From Amorphoplanes digitatis (GTDB lineage: Bacteria > Actinomycetota > Actinomycetes > Mycobacteriales > Micromonosporaceae): a stretch of DNA of 64,000 nucleotides. The first letter of the stretch is position 1; each line of letters begins with the position of its first letter. The notes beneath the pieces were generated by a model. The model was given only the letters and a program-made list of their open reading frames with translations. It had not been told where the DNA came from and made no database searches. This document shows, in pieces, positions 42,676 through 51,914 of the stretch. Position numbers and translations under genes: made by a program. Location of the stretch: positions 4,024,501-4,088,500 of the forward strand of contig NZ_JACHNH010000001.1 in assembly GCF_014205335.1 (NCBI RefSeq). Reading direction: 5' to 3'.

Positions 42676-42811
42676 CCTGGGCCCGGCGGCCGGAAAAGCC
42701 ATTCCGACCAAGCGCTGTCCCGTGGGAGTCTCGGTTTTCATCGACGGATCCCGTATCACGCGGGAAGCGCCGGCCGTCTGCCTTCAACAAACTCGATGCA
42801 GTGGAGGAACG

Positions 42812-44092
42812 GTGGTCGAGGTAGAGATTGATCAGGGCCGGCCCCTGCTCGGGCGGGCCCTCGCGCCGGCCCGGGAGGCGATGAACTCGTGGTTGCAGCG
42901 GCAGCTCGACTCGCACGCCGAACGCATTCTCGGCCCGGTCCGCCGCCGTCACCCGATCGTGTCGACGGCGAAGCTGGCGGTGGTCACCCGCCGGGAGGAC
43001 GTCCTCGCGGTACTGCGCGACACCGACGCCTTCACCACCCCGTACCGCGACCGGCTGCCCGGGCGCTCCATCCTCGGGCTCGACGGCGCCGGCCACCGCG
43101 TCGACCACGCCGAGCTCAGCGCGGTGATGAACGCGTCCGACCTGCCGATGCTCGAGACCCTGGTCGCCGACGAGGCACGCCGGCGGATACGCGGTGCCCG
43201 CCACAACGGGGTGTTCGACGTGCGCGCCGACCTGGTGCAGCCGGTGCTCGAGCTGGTGGTGAGCCGGTACCTCGGCCTGCCCAGCCCGGGCCGGGGCGTG
43301 CAGGCCGGCTGGGCGCACGACATCTTCCAGGAGATCTTCCTCAACTCCGGGAACCTGTCCACCATCCAGCAGCGGGCCCGGCGTTCGACGGCTCAGATGC
43401 GGGCCCACGTCGACGCGCTGGTGGCGGCCGCCCGGGCGGCCGTGCCGGAGGCGCGGGAGCCGGCCAACGTTCTCGAGCGACTCGTCGCGCGGCAGAAGGC
43501 GGGTGTCGCGGTCGTGCTCAGCGACGCGGACATCCGGGACTTCCTCATCATGCTCGCCGTCGGCTGGCTCTGGCACGCCGAGAAGGCGGCAATGCTGGCG
43601 GTGGACGAGATCCTGAGCCGCCCGGCCGCGTACGCGCGGGTACGGGAGACGGCGCACGACGCCGACATCGACGGGCTGCGCCGGGTCATCTGGGAGGCGC
43701 TCCGCTTCCGGGCCGTCCAGGCCGGACTGCTCCGCAAGTGCGTGCGCCCGGTGACCCTCGCCGAGGGCACCGCGCGGGCCCGGCGGCTGCGCGCCGGTGC
43801 CACCGTCTTCGTCGGCACCCACTCGGCCATGTGGGACGAGGACGCGATCCCCGAGCCGTCCCGCTTCGACCCGACCCGGGCCGGCGCCCAGTACCTGATC
43901 TTCGGCGACGGCCTGCACCGGTGCTTCGGTGAGCACGTCTCCCGCGTACAGATTCCGGCGTTGCTCGCGCCGCTGCTGTGGTCACCGGCCCTGCGGCGGG
44001 CGCCCGGCAGGCCCGGCCGGCTGCGCTGGAACGGGAACTTCCCGAGCCGTCTGCGGGTGCGTTTCGACGCGATGGCGGGGGCGACACGATGA
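42812..44092 (+). CDS. cytochrome P450
   Basis: The 426-aa protein has the heme loop FGDGLHRCFG with ligand Cys371 and the K-helix ExxR motif EALR (E295, R298). The I-helix region (LIMLAVGWLWHAEKAAM) lacks the usual AGxxT; Trp and His occupy it, so normal O2 activation may be altered. A peroxide shunt is possible. The GTG follows GGAGG. The stop overlaps the next start (ATGA), opening a four-gene operon that ends in a DyP peroxidase. The substrate is not readable. Confidence 0.9.
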   Translation: MVEVEIDQGRPLLGRALAPAREAMNSWLQRQLDSHAERILGPVRRRHPIVSTAKLAVVTRREDVLAVLRDTDAFTTPYRDRLPGRSILGLDGAGHRVDHAELSAVMNASDLPMLETLVADEARRRIRGARHNGVFDVRADLVQPVLELVVSRYLGLPSPGRGVQAGWAHDIFQEIFLNSGNLSTIQQRARRSTAQMRAHVDALVAAARAAVPEAREPANVLERLVARQKAGVAVVLSDADIRDFLIMLAVGWLWHAEKAAMLAVDEILSRPAAYARVRETAHDADIDGLRRVIWEALRFRAVQAGLLRKCVRPVTLAEGTARARRLRAGATVFVGTHSAMWDEDAIPEPSRFDPTRAGAQYLIFGDGLHRCFGEHVSRVQIPALLAPLLWSPALRRAPGRPGRLRWNGNFPSRLRVRFDAMAGATR

Positions 44093-44643
44093 CGTCGCCG
44101 GACCGCGTCAAGTTCCTCACCGTGCACTCGCCGGTCAAGCCGTACCGGATCGTCTGGTTGCGGTCGATGCTCAAGATCGGGGAGATCTTTCCCGGCATCA
44201 TGGGCATCCGTCCGCTGGACGCCGTGTATTTCACCAGGTGGAGCATCGTCACGTCGATTCCCTACAATGGCCGGCCGCAGGTACGCGAACGTCTCGGCCA
44301 TCCGTACCTGTTCTGGGAGACCGCCTTCAGCGGCGCCACCGAGCCCTACATAGAGTCATTCGTCTATCTCATTCAGAAGTCGATAAAGCGCGCCTGGGGC
44401 ACCTCCTTCGGCTTCCCCGGCGTGCGGTCCGTCACCAAGGTCCGGGAGTACATCGAGAACCTGGCGTACCCGGCCGCGCACGCGTACTCGGCGTACCCGG
44501 AGGCGAGCGTACGGATGGTCCTGTCCGCCCTGCGGATCCAACGCGAGCAGGAATTCCTCGTGGACGCGGCCAGGACCGCCACGGCAGAGGAATTCGCGGT
44601 GGTGTACCGCGGATTCCTCGAACGCCGGCAGGGCGACCTATGA
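44089..44643 (+). CDS. paired ~180-aa protein A of the P450/DyP operon, unknown family
   Basis: The 184-aa protein has no signal or membrane helix. It shares a repeated layout with the next gene: LDAVYFTRWSIVT versus LDRTHLARWVIID, AWGTSFGFPG versus IWGHCIGYPG, and REYIENLAYPAAHAYSAYP versus HRYFRHNRLPTTLSFAAYQ. Length and strand/helix alternation suggest two ferredoxin-like units, as in dimeric alpha/beta-barrel proteins; DyP peroxidases share that fold. Both ends overlap neighbours by ATGA, so a stoichiometric complex is plausible. It could be a substrate-binding partner or degenerate DyP-like half. Confidence 0.75.
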   Translation: MTSPDRVKFLTVHSPVKPYRIVWLRSMLKIGEIFPGIMGIRPLDAVYFTRWSIVTSIPYNGRPQVRERLGHPYLFWETAFSGATEPYIESFVYLIQKSIKRAWGTSFGFPGVRSVTKVREYIENLAYPAAHAYSAYPEASVRMVLSALRIQREQEFLVDAARTATAEEFAVVYRGFLERRQGDL

Positions 44644-45185
44644 GCCGCGACCCGAACGCGATAACGCACTTCTCCGCGCTGACCCCGATCCGTTCCGCGG
44701 AGCGGGAGACCCTCGGCGCGTACCTGGCGACGATCCCGGCCGGCGCGCGGAGCCCGTTCCGCCGGCTCGACCGGACCCATCTCGCCCGCTGGGTCATCAT
44801 CGACCGGGTCGAGCGGGACTTCCCGGGCGCGCCGCCGACGCCGCGCCCGCTGCGGATGCAATACCTGCTCTTCACCAGCACGTTCAACGGTGAGCTCGGC
44901 GAACACCTCGAAGAGCTACGCCTACGGGCCGGCGCGGAGACCGACGCCATCTGGGGCCACTGCATCGGATATCCGGGCCGCCGCCGGCGCGCGTCGTTCC
45001 ACCGCTACTTCCGGCACAACCGGCTGCCCACCACCCTCAGCTTCGCCGCCTATCAGTCGACCATCGTCGAGGTCCGGACCGCGCTGGAGGTGCGGGACGC
45101 GCACATCCCGTTCGCGGTTCGCGCACAGAGCCTCCGCGACGAAGATCTTCAGGCCGCCTTCATCGAGCACTTCGGGATATCGTGA
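44640..45185 (+). CDS. paired ~180-aa protein B, paralogue of the preceding gene
   Basis: The 181-aa soluble protein starts at an ATG overlapping the previous stop and ends in TGATG with the DyP gene. RMQYLLFTSTFNGELGEHLE and DAIWGHCIGYPG align with HPYLFWETAFSGATEPYIES and RAWGTSFGFPG of protein A. FTSTFNG resembles strands of alpha/beta-barrel enzymes. The pair probably arose by duplication and forms a heterodimer. I know no assigned function. Confidence 0.75.
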   Translation: MSRDPNAITHFSALTPIRSAERETLGAYLATIPAGARSPFRRLDRTHLARWVIIDRVERDFPGAPPTPRPLRMQYLLFTSTFNGELGEHLEELRLRAGAETDAIWGHCIGYPGRRRRASFHRYFRHNRLPTTLSFAAYQSTIVEVRTALEVRDAHIPFAVRAQSLRDEDLQAAFIEHFGIS

Positions 45186-46558
45186 TGCCACCGTCGATCG
45201 AGCTGCACGACGTACAGGGAAACATCCTCCACGGCTACCGCCTCGACCACGTCGCCTACCTCTTCCTGCACGCGCGGACCGAGCCGGCGGCGCGCGAGCT
45301 GCTGGCCCGGCTCGCCGGCCGCGTGACCACCGCGCGGCGGCACCCACCGGGACTCGTACCGCCGACGGCGCTCAACGTCGCCGTGACGTTCACCGGGTTC
45401 CGGCGACTCGGCCTGCCCAGCGCGGCGCTCGACCGTTTTCCGGCCGCCTTCCGCCAGCCGACGCGGGAGCGCGCCGAGCGGCTCGGCGACACCGGCGAGA
45501 GCGACCCGGGCAACTGGGACGCCGGGCTCGGCACGGGTGAGGCCCATCTCCTGCTCACCCTGAACGCGGACACCGAGGACCGGCTGCGGGACGAGCGGCT
45601 GCGCCTGCTCGACCTTATCGGCGCCGTGGACGGCGGCGTCAGCGTCGTGCACGAGCAGGAGGCGCACGCCCTGCCGGCCAAACGCGAGCATTTCGGGTAC
45701 GCCGACGGCTTCTCGCAGCCGGACATCGAGGGTGTCGAGCGGCGTACCCGCATGGACGACCGCGGCGGCGGGGTGCCGCTGGACGACGGCTCCGGATGGC
45801 GTCCGCTCAAGGCCGGCGAGTTCCTGCTCGGCTATCCCGACGAGGACGGCCAGCAGGACGATCGGCCCACGGCCGCGCTCGCCCGCAACGGCACCTACAT
45901 GGTCTACCGCAAACTCCGGCAGGACGTGGCGGCGTTCCGCCAGGGCCTGTGCGAGGCCGCGGAGCGTACCGGAATGCCGGAGGAGCTCGTCGCAGCCAAG
46001 ATCGTCGGACGGTGGCGCGACGGGGTGCCGCTGCGGGCCAACCCGCACCGCGAGGTGAAGGACCTCCGGGACGTGGTCGCGGACGTCGTGAGCAACGACT
46101 TCCGCTACCTCCCGCACGACGCGGCGGGCTACGAGTGCCCGATCGGTGCGCACATCCGCCGCACGAACCCGCGCGACGGCCTCCGGCAGGGCGTCCTCTC
46201 CGCCCGGCACCGCCTGATCCGCCGCGGCATGCCGTACGGCAGGGAGCTTCCCGAGGACACCGCGTGGGATCCCGACGACGGCGACCGTGGACTCGTCTTC
46301 GTCTGCTTCAACGCGGACATCGAGCGGCAGTTCGAGACCGTCCAGGCGGCCTGGTGCAACGACGGCGACGCGTTCAACCTGGGCGCCGACCGCGACTACC
46401 TGCTGGGCGACACCAACGGAACCGGAAAGATGACAATCCCGGGCAGCCCGCCGGTGTTCATCGAGGCCCAGCCGGACCTCGTACGGACCAGGGGAGCCGA
46501 GTACCTCTTCGTTCCGGGCCTGACCGCACTCAGCCGCCTCGCGACCGGCGACTTCTGA
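45185..46558 (+). CDS. DyP-type heme peroxidase
   Basis: The 457-aa enzyme has the family motif GYADGFSQPD, with distal Asp174 of GxxDG, and the proximal heme histidine in CPIGAHIRRTNPRD (His323). The C-terminal DyP strand FVCFNADIERQFETVQ and GSPPVFIEAQPD are present. It has no Tat signal, so it acts in the cytosol, unlike DyPs exported or packed in encapsulins. The ATG at 45185 overlaps the previous stop. It uses H2O2 to oxidise dyes or other substrates. Coupling with a P450 and two paralogous helpers suggests a two-heme oxidative pathway. Confidence 0.93.
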   Translation: MPPSIELHDVQGNILHGYRLDHVAYLFLHARTEPAARELLARLAGRVTTARRHPPGLVPPTALNVAVTFTGFRRLGLPSAALDRFPAAFRQPTRERAERLGDTGESDPGNWDAGLGTGEAHLLLTLNADTEDRLRDERLRLLDLIGAVDGGVSVVHEQEAHALPAKREHFGYADGFSQPDIEGVERRTRMDDRGGGVPLDDGSGWRPLKAGEFLLGYPDEDGQQDDRPTAALARNGTYMVYRKLRQDVAAFRQGLCEAAERTGMPEELVAAKIVGRWRDGVPLRANPHREVKDLRDVVADVVSNDFRYLPHDAAGYECPIGAHIRRTNPRDGLRQGVLSARHRLIRRGMPYGRELPEDTAWDPDDGDRGLVFVCFNADIERQFETVQAAWCNDGDAFNLGADRDYLLGDTNGTGKMTIPGSPPVFIEAQPDLVRTRGAEYLFVPGLTALSRLATGDF

Positions 46559-46609
46559 TCACGACGTAGGGTTCGCCGCCAACGGTCCTGCTTCTGAGGG
46601 GAGACGCTC

Positions 46610-47200
46610 ATGGTCGCCGTTCTGACGGTGGCGGCGACGGCATCGGCACCGTCCCTGGTGCTGCGGCCGTGGCGGAATGAGGACGTGGCGGTGCTGGCCC
46701 GGATGGGTGCCGACCCCGCGTTGCTCCGGTGGACCACCTTCCCCGCCGGCGACGCGGAGGAGATCCGGCGCTGGGTCACCGCGCAACATGACGGCCGGGA
46801 GGCCGGTGACCGGATCAGCTTTGCGGTTCAGGAGGTCGATCCGCGGGGTGTCCCGGCCGGCCACGTCGTGCTCAAGCTTCGCCACGACGCCGGTCAGCCC
46901 GTGGGGGAGGTCGGCTACTGGACGGCGGCGTACGCCCGCGGCCGCGACATCGCCGCCCGGGCGCTCGGCGAGGTGTGCCGCTGGGCCTTCGAGCGGTACG
47001 CCCCCGATCGGCTGACCCGTCTTGAGCTGATCCACCAGGTCGACAACCGCGCGTCCTGCCGGGTCGCGGCGAAGGCACAGTTCTCCCGGTTCGAGGTCAT
47101 CCCGCCTCGACCGCCGTGGCCGCTGGAAGGCCATCTGCACGTCCGCTCCCGCCACGGAGAGGCTTCGCTCAGGAGCCAGGATGTCGTCGCGGTTCCGTGA
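46610..47200 (+). CDS. GNAT family N-acetyltransferase (RimJ/RimL-like)
   Basis: The 196-aa protein shows the RimJ/RimL start LVLRPWRNEDVAVLARMGAD and strand VGYWTAAYARGRDIAARALG, the acetyl-CoA loop region. The C-terminal LTRLELIHQVDNRASCRVA matches the usual NxxSxRVxEK element, although AKAQF replaces the common EKxGF, and the last ~25 residues are extra. The ATG has GGGGAG upstream. The target (protein N-terminus or small molecule) is unknown. Confidence 0.88.
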   Translation: MVAVLTVAATASAPSLVLRPWRNEDVAVLARMGADPALLRWTTFPAGDAEEIRRWVTAQHDGREAGDRISFAVQEVDPRGVPAGHVVLKLRHDAGQPVGEVGYWTAAYARGRDIAARALGEVCRWAFERYAPDRLTRLELIHQVDNRASCRVAAKAQFSRFEVIPPRPPWPLEGHLHVRSRHGEASLRSQDVVAVP

Positions 47201-47246
47201 ATCCTGTCCGGTGCGACGACGCCCAAGGTCGGTAGTCTGAGCGGTC

Positions 47247-47738
47247 ATGAGCACAAACCCGGATGATCTCGTGCATCTGCGGCGGTGCGTGGCGCTCGCC
47301 GCCGAGGCCCTGGAGGCGGGTGACCACCCGTTCGGATCCGTTCTGGTGGGCCCGGACGGCGACGTCCTGGCGGAGGACCGTAACCGGGAGAACAGTTCGG
47401 CGGATCCGACCGCGCACCCGGAGCTGGCGCTGGCGCAGTGGGCCGCCAAGCATCTGCCGACCGACCGGCGGGCCGCCGCGACCGTCTACACGTCCGGCGA
47501 ACACTGCCCGATGTGCGCTGCCGCCCACGCGTGGGTCGGACTCGGCCGGATCGTCTTCGCCGCGTCGAGTGCCCAACTCGCCGACTGGCGTTCCGGCTGG
47601 GGTCTGCCGGCCGCGCCGGTCGCGGTCCTGCCGATCACGGTCATCGCACCCGGCATACCTACCACCGGTCCGGTTCCCCCCTTCGACCAGGAGATGCGCA
47701 CGCTCCACCACCGCGCGATGTCGCGCAATCCGATGTAG
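47247..47738 (+). CDS. cytidine/deoxycytidylate deaminase-family nucleoside deaminase
   Basis: The 163-aa zinc enzyme has the HxE motif AHPELAL (His57, catalytic Glu59) and the PCxxC variant EHCPMCAAA (Cys87, Cys90), where His replaces the usual Pro. It resembles guanine deaminases and tRNA adenosine deaminase-like proteins. Likely substrates are guanine or a related nucleobase; the exact one is not certain. It follows the GNAT gene by 46 bp in the same direction. Confidence 0.88.
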   Translation: MSTNPDDLVHLRRCVALAAEALEAGDHPFGSVLVGPDGDVLAEDRNRENSSADPTAHPELALAQWAAKHLPTDRRAAATVYTSGEHCPMCAAAHAWVGLGRIVFAASSAQLADWRSGWGLPAAPVAVLPITVIAPGIPTTGPVPPFDQEMRTLHHRAMSRNPM

Positions 47739-47768
47739 CGACCGCGGGAGGAGCGCATCCAGCAGCCA

Positions 47769-48116
47769 TCACGGGGCAGAGTGGACAAAGGCGGCATCGG
47801 GAACGCGGCTGGCGGTCAGCAGAGCGCCCAGTTCGCCGAGCAGCACCTCAAGGTCGTCCAGTCCGGTCAGGTCGTAGTGCTTACTGATCGCCCTGTCATC
47901 GGAGACGCGGACGGCATCGAGCTCCGCTTCGCCGCTGATCCAGATCAGCACGCTGCCCAGCCAGGTCGCCGACTCGAACTCACTGACGACCACCGGCTTG
48001 CCGTGGTTCGGCGCGACCGGGCGGATCCGCCACTCGAGCCCCAGCCGTTCCCAGGTCTCCGCCCGGGCCGACACGGCCGGCCCCAGCGCATCGAGAGGAA
48101 AGTTCACGACCGGCAC
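47769..48116 (-). CDS. conserved small protein, unknown
   Basis: The 115-aa soluble protein has the block TWLGSVLIWISGEAELDAVR followed by HYDLTGLDDLEVLLGELGAL, regular strands and an amphipathic helix. It looks like a one-domain immunity- or adaptor-type protein, but I do not recognise it. The GTG start has no clear ribosome site. It lies 14 bp after the gene at 48131 on the same strand, so they may be co-transcribed. Both face away from the NACHT gene. Confidence 0.6.
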   Translation of the reverse strand: MPVVNFPLDALGPAVSARAETWERLGLEWRIRPVAPNHGKPVVVSEFESATWLGSVLIWISGEAELDAVRVSDDRAISKHYDLTGLDDLEVLLGELGALLTASRVPDAAFVHSAP

Positions 48117-48130
48117 TATCGCATGACGCG

Positions 48131-48691
48131 TCAGTCGAACCAGTTGAACAACAGATCTCCGAGTCGAGCCGGACGGTGGTAGGCGACATCACGCCGCTCA
48201 TCCGCCGTGAGCGCGTGCAGATGGCGCTCGCTGAGCGGTTCATCGAGCTCCGCCGGGCCGGCCACCTGGAATCCTCGCTCGGAGAAGACCTCGCTCCCAG
48301 GCACGGCTACGAACGCCACGACGATCTCCTGAGGGTCGGCTGCTTCGGCCGCGGCGACCAACCGCGCGGCCGCGTTGAACAGGATGACCCCTGCGACGCC
48401 GTCGCGGGCTTCCACTCTCACCCGGTAGTAGCTGCGGCCCGCAGCCGGTTTCTCGGCAGCGGCGCGGACAGCACCGCCGACGCTGCGCATCGCATCGTGC
48501 ACGGCGGCGAGCCAGGAAGCACCCGCGGCGTGATCGACGTGAGGCTTTGTCACGCCCGGCTGCAACAGCCTGAGGATCTCCACGAGCTCATCGTCGAGCA
48601 TCGCCTCGCGAAGGTCGAACCCGCTGTCGCGGCCGCGGGTTCGGACGAGCGCGGCGGGCGACGCTGCGGTGCTGGTTGCGGCGTCAGCCAC
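48131..48691 (-). CDS. hypothetical protein divergent from the NACHT gene
   Basis: About 186 aa are proposed from a GTG at 48691. The start is uncertain: the frame runs on to 48922 but would then overlap the NACHT gene, and an ATG at the MLDDELVEIL position is also possible. The conserved-looking core is SYYRVRVEARDGVAGVILFN, then DPQEIVVAFVAVPG, with a C-terminus HRPARLGDLLFNWFD. It lacks membrane segments. No family was recognised. Confidence 0.5.
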   Translation of the reverse strand: MADAATSTAASPAALVRTRGRDSGFDLREAMLDDELVEILRLLQPGVTKPHVDHAAGASWLAAVHDAMRSVGGAVRAAAEKPAAGRSYYRVRVEARDGVAGVILFNAAARLVAAAEAADPQEIVVAFVAVPGSEVFSERGFQVAGPAELDEPLSERHLHALTADERRDVAYHRPARLGDLLFNWFD

Positions 48692-48897
48692 GGCGCCGCG
48701 ACGCGATCGCGCTGATCCATAATGCTTCGGTGGCCAGGCCTGGCCGGACTGCGGTCGTAGATCAATGAGACAGGCAGCCGGCCGGCCCGCCCGGCCGGCC
48801 GTGCAAATCGTCGGCGTAACCATCGAGGAAGCTCGCGCCGCCTCACGATCCAGCTGGACTAGGCGCGGCGGACCGTGACTGATAGCGTCACCTAGCC

Positions 48898-51732
48898 GTG
48901 ACGTCGGGTATCGAAGCGACACTTTTCAAGGTCGTCGGCCGGGTAGTTGGCCAGCTGATCGGCGGGGTGCGACACCGGGCCCAGGTGCGTCAGCTGCGGG
49001 ACGAAGCCCGTCCTTCGATGGCCCAGGAAACGGCCCATGACCTGCTGGGTGAGCTGTCGCCGGCCGAGGCCGCCGCGCTCGCGCGCTATCTGGCCTCGCC
49101 GGACTTCGAACAGGTCGGTCTACAGGTCGTGATCGCGCTGATGCACCCGTCGGCCAGGAACCGGCAGGAGCACCTGTCCTCGGTCCGCGAACAGATCCGG
49201 CAAGGCCTGCGGCTTGCCGTCGGCCTGCCACCGGAGCAGCTGCTCGGCATCACGGATGTCGTCCTCGACGCTACGCAGACTGCGGCCGGCCAGGCGAGCA
49301 CGAAGCCGATCGGCGTGCCCGAGGCCGTCATCGCTCAAGGACACGTCGCGGCCGCAGCGGCACGCACCGGCGCGCTGCTCAGTCGGCTGGCCAGCCTCCG
49401 CGAGATACACGAGGAACTGCAACTCCTGCGATCGCAGACCGCTCACCTGCACTCGGAACTGCGGTTGCCACACGCAGGCACGGCACGCAACGTGCCATGG
49501 GACGACTTGTACGTCACGCCGGTGCTGCGTCAACAGCCCGAGGAGGAGTTGATCGTCGACACCGCGGTGCTGGCCGAGCCGGGGCAACGCCACGTCATCC
49601 TCGGCGACCCTGGCGCCGGCAAGTCCACGTTCGCTGAGAAGTTGGCCCACGACCTCGCCGCCGAACCGCACGGCACGGTCGTCCCCTTGCTGGTCGTCCT
49701 CCGGCAGTTCTCGTCCGCGTTGCAGGCCGGCGAGCGCACGCTCGTACAGCATCTTGCCGTCGCGGGGAAGGCGCCGTACAACGTCGACCTGACCCCTGAA
49801 ACCGTTGACTACCTGCTGCTCAACGGCCGCGCCGTGATCATTCTCGACGGCCTCGACGAACTGACCGACGTAGCACTCCGCCGCCGCGTGGCGGAACTGG
49901 TCAAGGGATTCGTTCTGTTGCACCCGCTGGTACCGGTGGTCGCGACGTCACGGCGGGTCGGTTACGCCGAGGCCTCGCTTGATCCCGCTCTTTTTCGCAC
50001 CTGCGCGCTGGCATCCTTCGACGCGGAACGCGTTGCCCTTTACGCACGGCGGTGGTTCGCCCTGGACGGCGGCTCCTCACCGGCGGAACGGGCGCGGCTC
50101 GCGGACGCGTTTCTCCGCGAAAGCACGTCGATCGAAGAACTTCGCAGCAGCCCACTGCTGCTGAGCGTGCTGTGTGCGATGTTCGCGACCGAGCACTACA
50201 TTCCGAGCAACCGCGGCGAGGTGTATGAGCGGTGCGCTGTGATGGTGTTCGACCGGTGGGATCGGATGCGGGGCATCAGCCGGACGCTCGGCTTCGACGG
50301 CCGTGTTCGCGGCGCGGTACAGGAGCTCGCCTGGGTCCTGTTCACCGAATATTCGCCGCCTGAGCAGCCAAGAAGCCGGATTCTCCGAATCCTCGAGCGA
50401 TACCTGACCACCAAGGGTTTCGACGACGACGAGGCGGCCGCGGTAGCCGCCGAGTTCCTCGACTACTGCGCCGGGCGGGCTTGGATCCTCGCCGAGGTTG
50501 GTTCCACCGCCACCGAGTCGATCTTCGGTTTCGCCCATCGGACCTTTCTCGAGTTCTTCGCCGCCGAGTATCTGGTTCGCATGGCGAGAACGCCGGAACA
50601 GGTCTGGAACGTGCTTTCGACTCCTGTGCGGGAGAACCGTTGGGAGGTGGTGGCGCAACTCGCGCTGCAACGTATCGATCGCAACGTCGACGATGGTGGC
50701 GACACGGTCCTGCATCTGGCGCTTGAAGAGATGGCCGAGGCGACCTCTGATGAGCAGGCCGCGTTGGCCCAATTCTGCTCCAGATCGCTTGGCGACGTGT
50801 GCGTGTCGCCCGTGCTGGTGGCTCGCCTAGTTGACATGGCGCTGGAGCGGGCGTGCAGGTTCGGCGAGGAGGACCGGTTCCTGGTAGCCCCGCTGAGCGA
50901 GGACTTCGGGGAGCTGGTGGCAGCCGACGGGCCACTGTACGACTTGATGTATCGGGCGCTCCCCGGCAATCTGCCATTCGTCCTCCGATGTTTGACCGAT
51001 GCCCTCAGCAAGAGCATTGAGGCCGGGAACGCCATCGCACTCTTACTGGCCACCAATCTCAGCCGCGCAGTGGTTACCGAAGACGAGAGCCGGCGGGCTG
51101 TTTGGGCCAACCTGGCTGCCGAGCTTGAGGAACGGCACAAGGAGGCTGTCGAACGCTGGCGCCGTGCGTGGCCATGGGCCCGGATCCGCGATGATGCCGT
51201 CGCCGACGAGGTCATGAACCGACACGGTGTGCTGCCTTTCTATGTGTCGGACCTGGCCCTCTCCGGTGCAGGCTACCCGTGGGTGGTACAGCTTCTCGTC
51301 CAAGACGTGCTCGAACCTGCGGACGAGCCCAGCTCGTTGCCCGATGTCGCGCACGACGTAAGGGAACTGCTAGTGCGTCGACCAACTCCCTGGCTGCCGC
51401 CGTTGCGAGCGCAGAGCCCCACCCTGCCAGTGGGTCTGCCGACCTTCCCCGTACACCGGCTCCAGAATGATCCGATGCCTGAGACTGCGGGGGGTGACGA
51501 CCTCGCCACGTGGCTGGTCCTCTTCCTGCCCTACCTGGAGTACGGGCTTACTTCCGGCGGGTACTCGGCCATTTGCAACCTGCTCCACGACGTCCGCCGA
51601 CGGCATCAGCCGATTCCGCAGCTCCAGGAGTTGTTGCGTACCCGAGGGGTGCCGGATCACGTGCTCCGGTTCGTCCTTCGATGGGCCCGACAGGATGTTG
51701 ATGTCATCGGCGAAACCGCCCTGCGCGAGTGA
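48898..51732 (+). CDS. NACHT-domain STAND NTPase
   Basis: The 944-aa protein has an all-helical N-terminal region (1-195, including a coiled-coil-like EIHEELQLLRSQTAHLHSEL). A NACHT NTPase follows (about 230-560) with Walker A GDPGAGKST (236-244), Walker B VIILDGLDEL (313-322) and the NACHT motif FAHRTFLEFFAAEYL. A C-terminal helical region (about 580-944) has no recognised repeat and is likely the sensor. Bacterial NACHT proteins of this size include anti-phage systems (bNACHT). No separate effector such as a nuclease or TIR is obvious, so the effector is probably the N-terminal domain. The GTG has no ribosome site and may be leaderless. Confidence 0.88.
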   Translation: MTSGIEATLFKVVGRVVGQLIGGVRHRAQVRQLRDEARPSMAQETAHDLLGELSPAEAAALARYLASPDFEQVGLQVVIALMHPSARNRQEHLSSVREQIRQGLRLAVGLPPEQLLGITDVVLDATQTAAGQASTKPIGVPEAVIAQGHVAAAAARTGALLSRLASLREIHEELQLLRSQTAHLHSELRLPHAGTARNVPWDDLYVTPVLRQQPEEELIVDTAVLAEPGQRHVILGDPGAGKSTFAEKLAHDLAAEPHGTVVPLLVVLRQFSSALQAGERTLVQHLAVAGKAPYNVDLTPETVDYLLLNGRAVIILDGLDELTDVALRRRVAELVKGFVLLHPLVPVVATSRRVGYAEASLDPALFRTCALASFDAERVALYARRWFALDGGSSPAERARLADAFLRESTSIEELRSSPLLLSVLCAMFATEHYIPSNRGEVYERCAVMVFDRWDRMRGISRTLGFDGRVRGAVQELAWVLFTEYSPPEQPRSRILRILERYLTTKGFDDDEAAAVAAEFLDYCAGRAWILAEVGSTATESIFGFAHRTFLEFFAAEYLVRMARTPEQVWNVLSTPVRENRWEVVAQLALQRIDRNVDDGGDTVLHLALEEMAEATSDEQAALAQFCSRSLGDVCVSPVLVARLVDMALERACRFGEEDRFLVAPLSEDFGELVAADGPLYDLMYRALPGNLPFVLRCLTDALSKSIEAGNAIALLLATNLSRAVVTEDESRRAVWANLAAELEERHKEAVERWRRAWPWARIRDDAVADEVMNRHGVLPFYVSDLALSGAGYPWVVQLLVQDVLEPADEPSSLPDVAHDVRELLVRRPTPWLPPLRAQSPTLPVGLPTFPVHRLQNDPMPETAGGDDLATWLVLFLPYLEYGLTSGGYSAICNLLHDVRRRHQPIPQLQELLRTRGVPDHVLRFVLRWARQDVDVIGETALRE

Positions 51733-51914
51733 CTTCGTGGGCGCAGCAGGCTACCCACTCCGATGAAAATGCCGTTGCAGCACTAACAGATGTAACGGTG
51801 GAGATGGGCGGTCGGCTATGTCTGCCCGCAGCGCTCGCCTCGCGGCTACCGGATGCCTGATCGAGCCGATGTGAAGTTCCGGCGTGCGGTAGCCGCGCGG
51901 CGCGGCGAGCGGTG

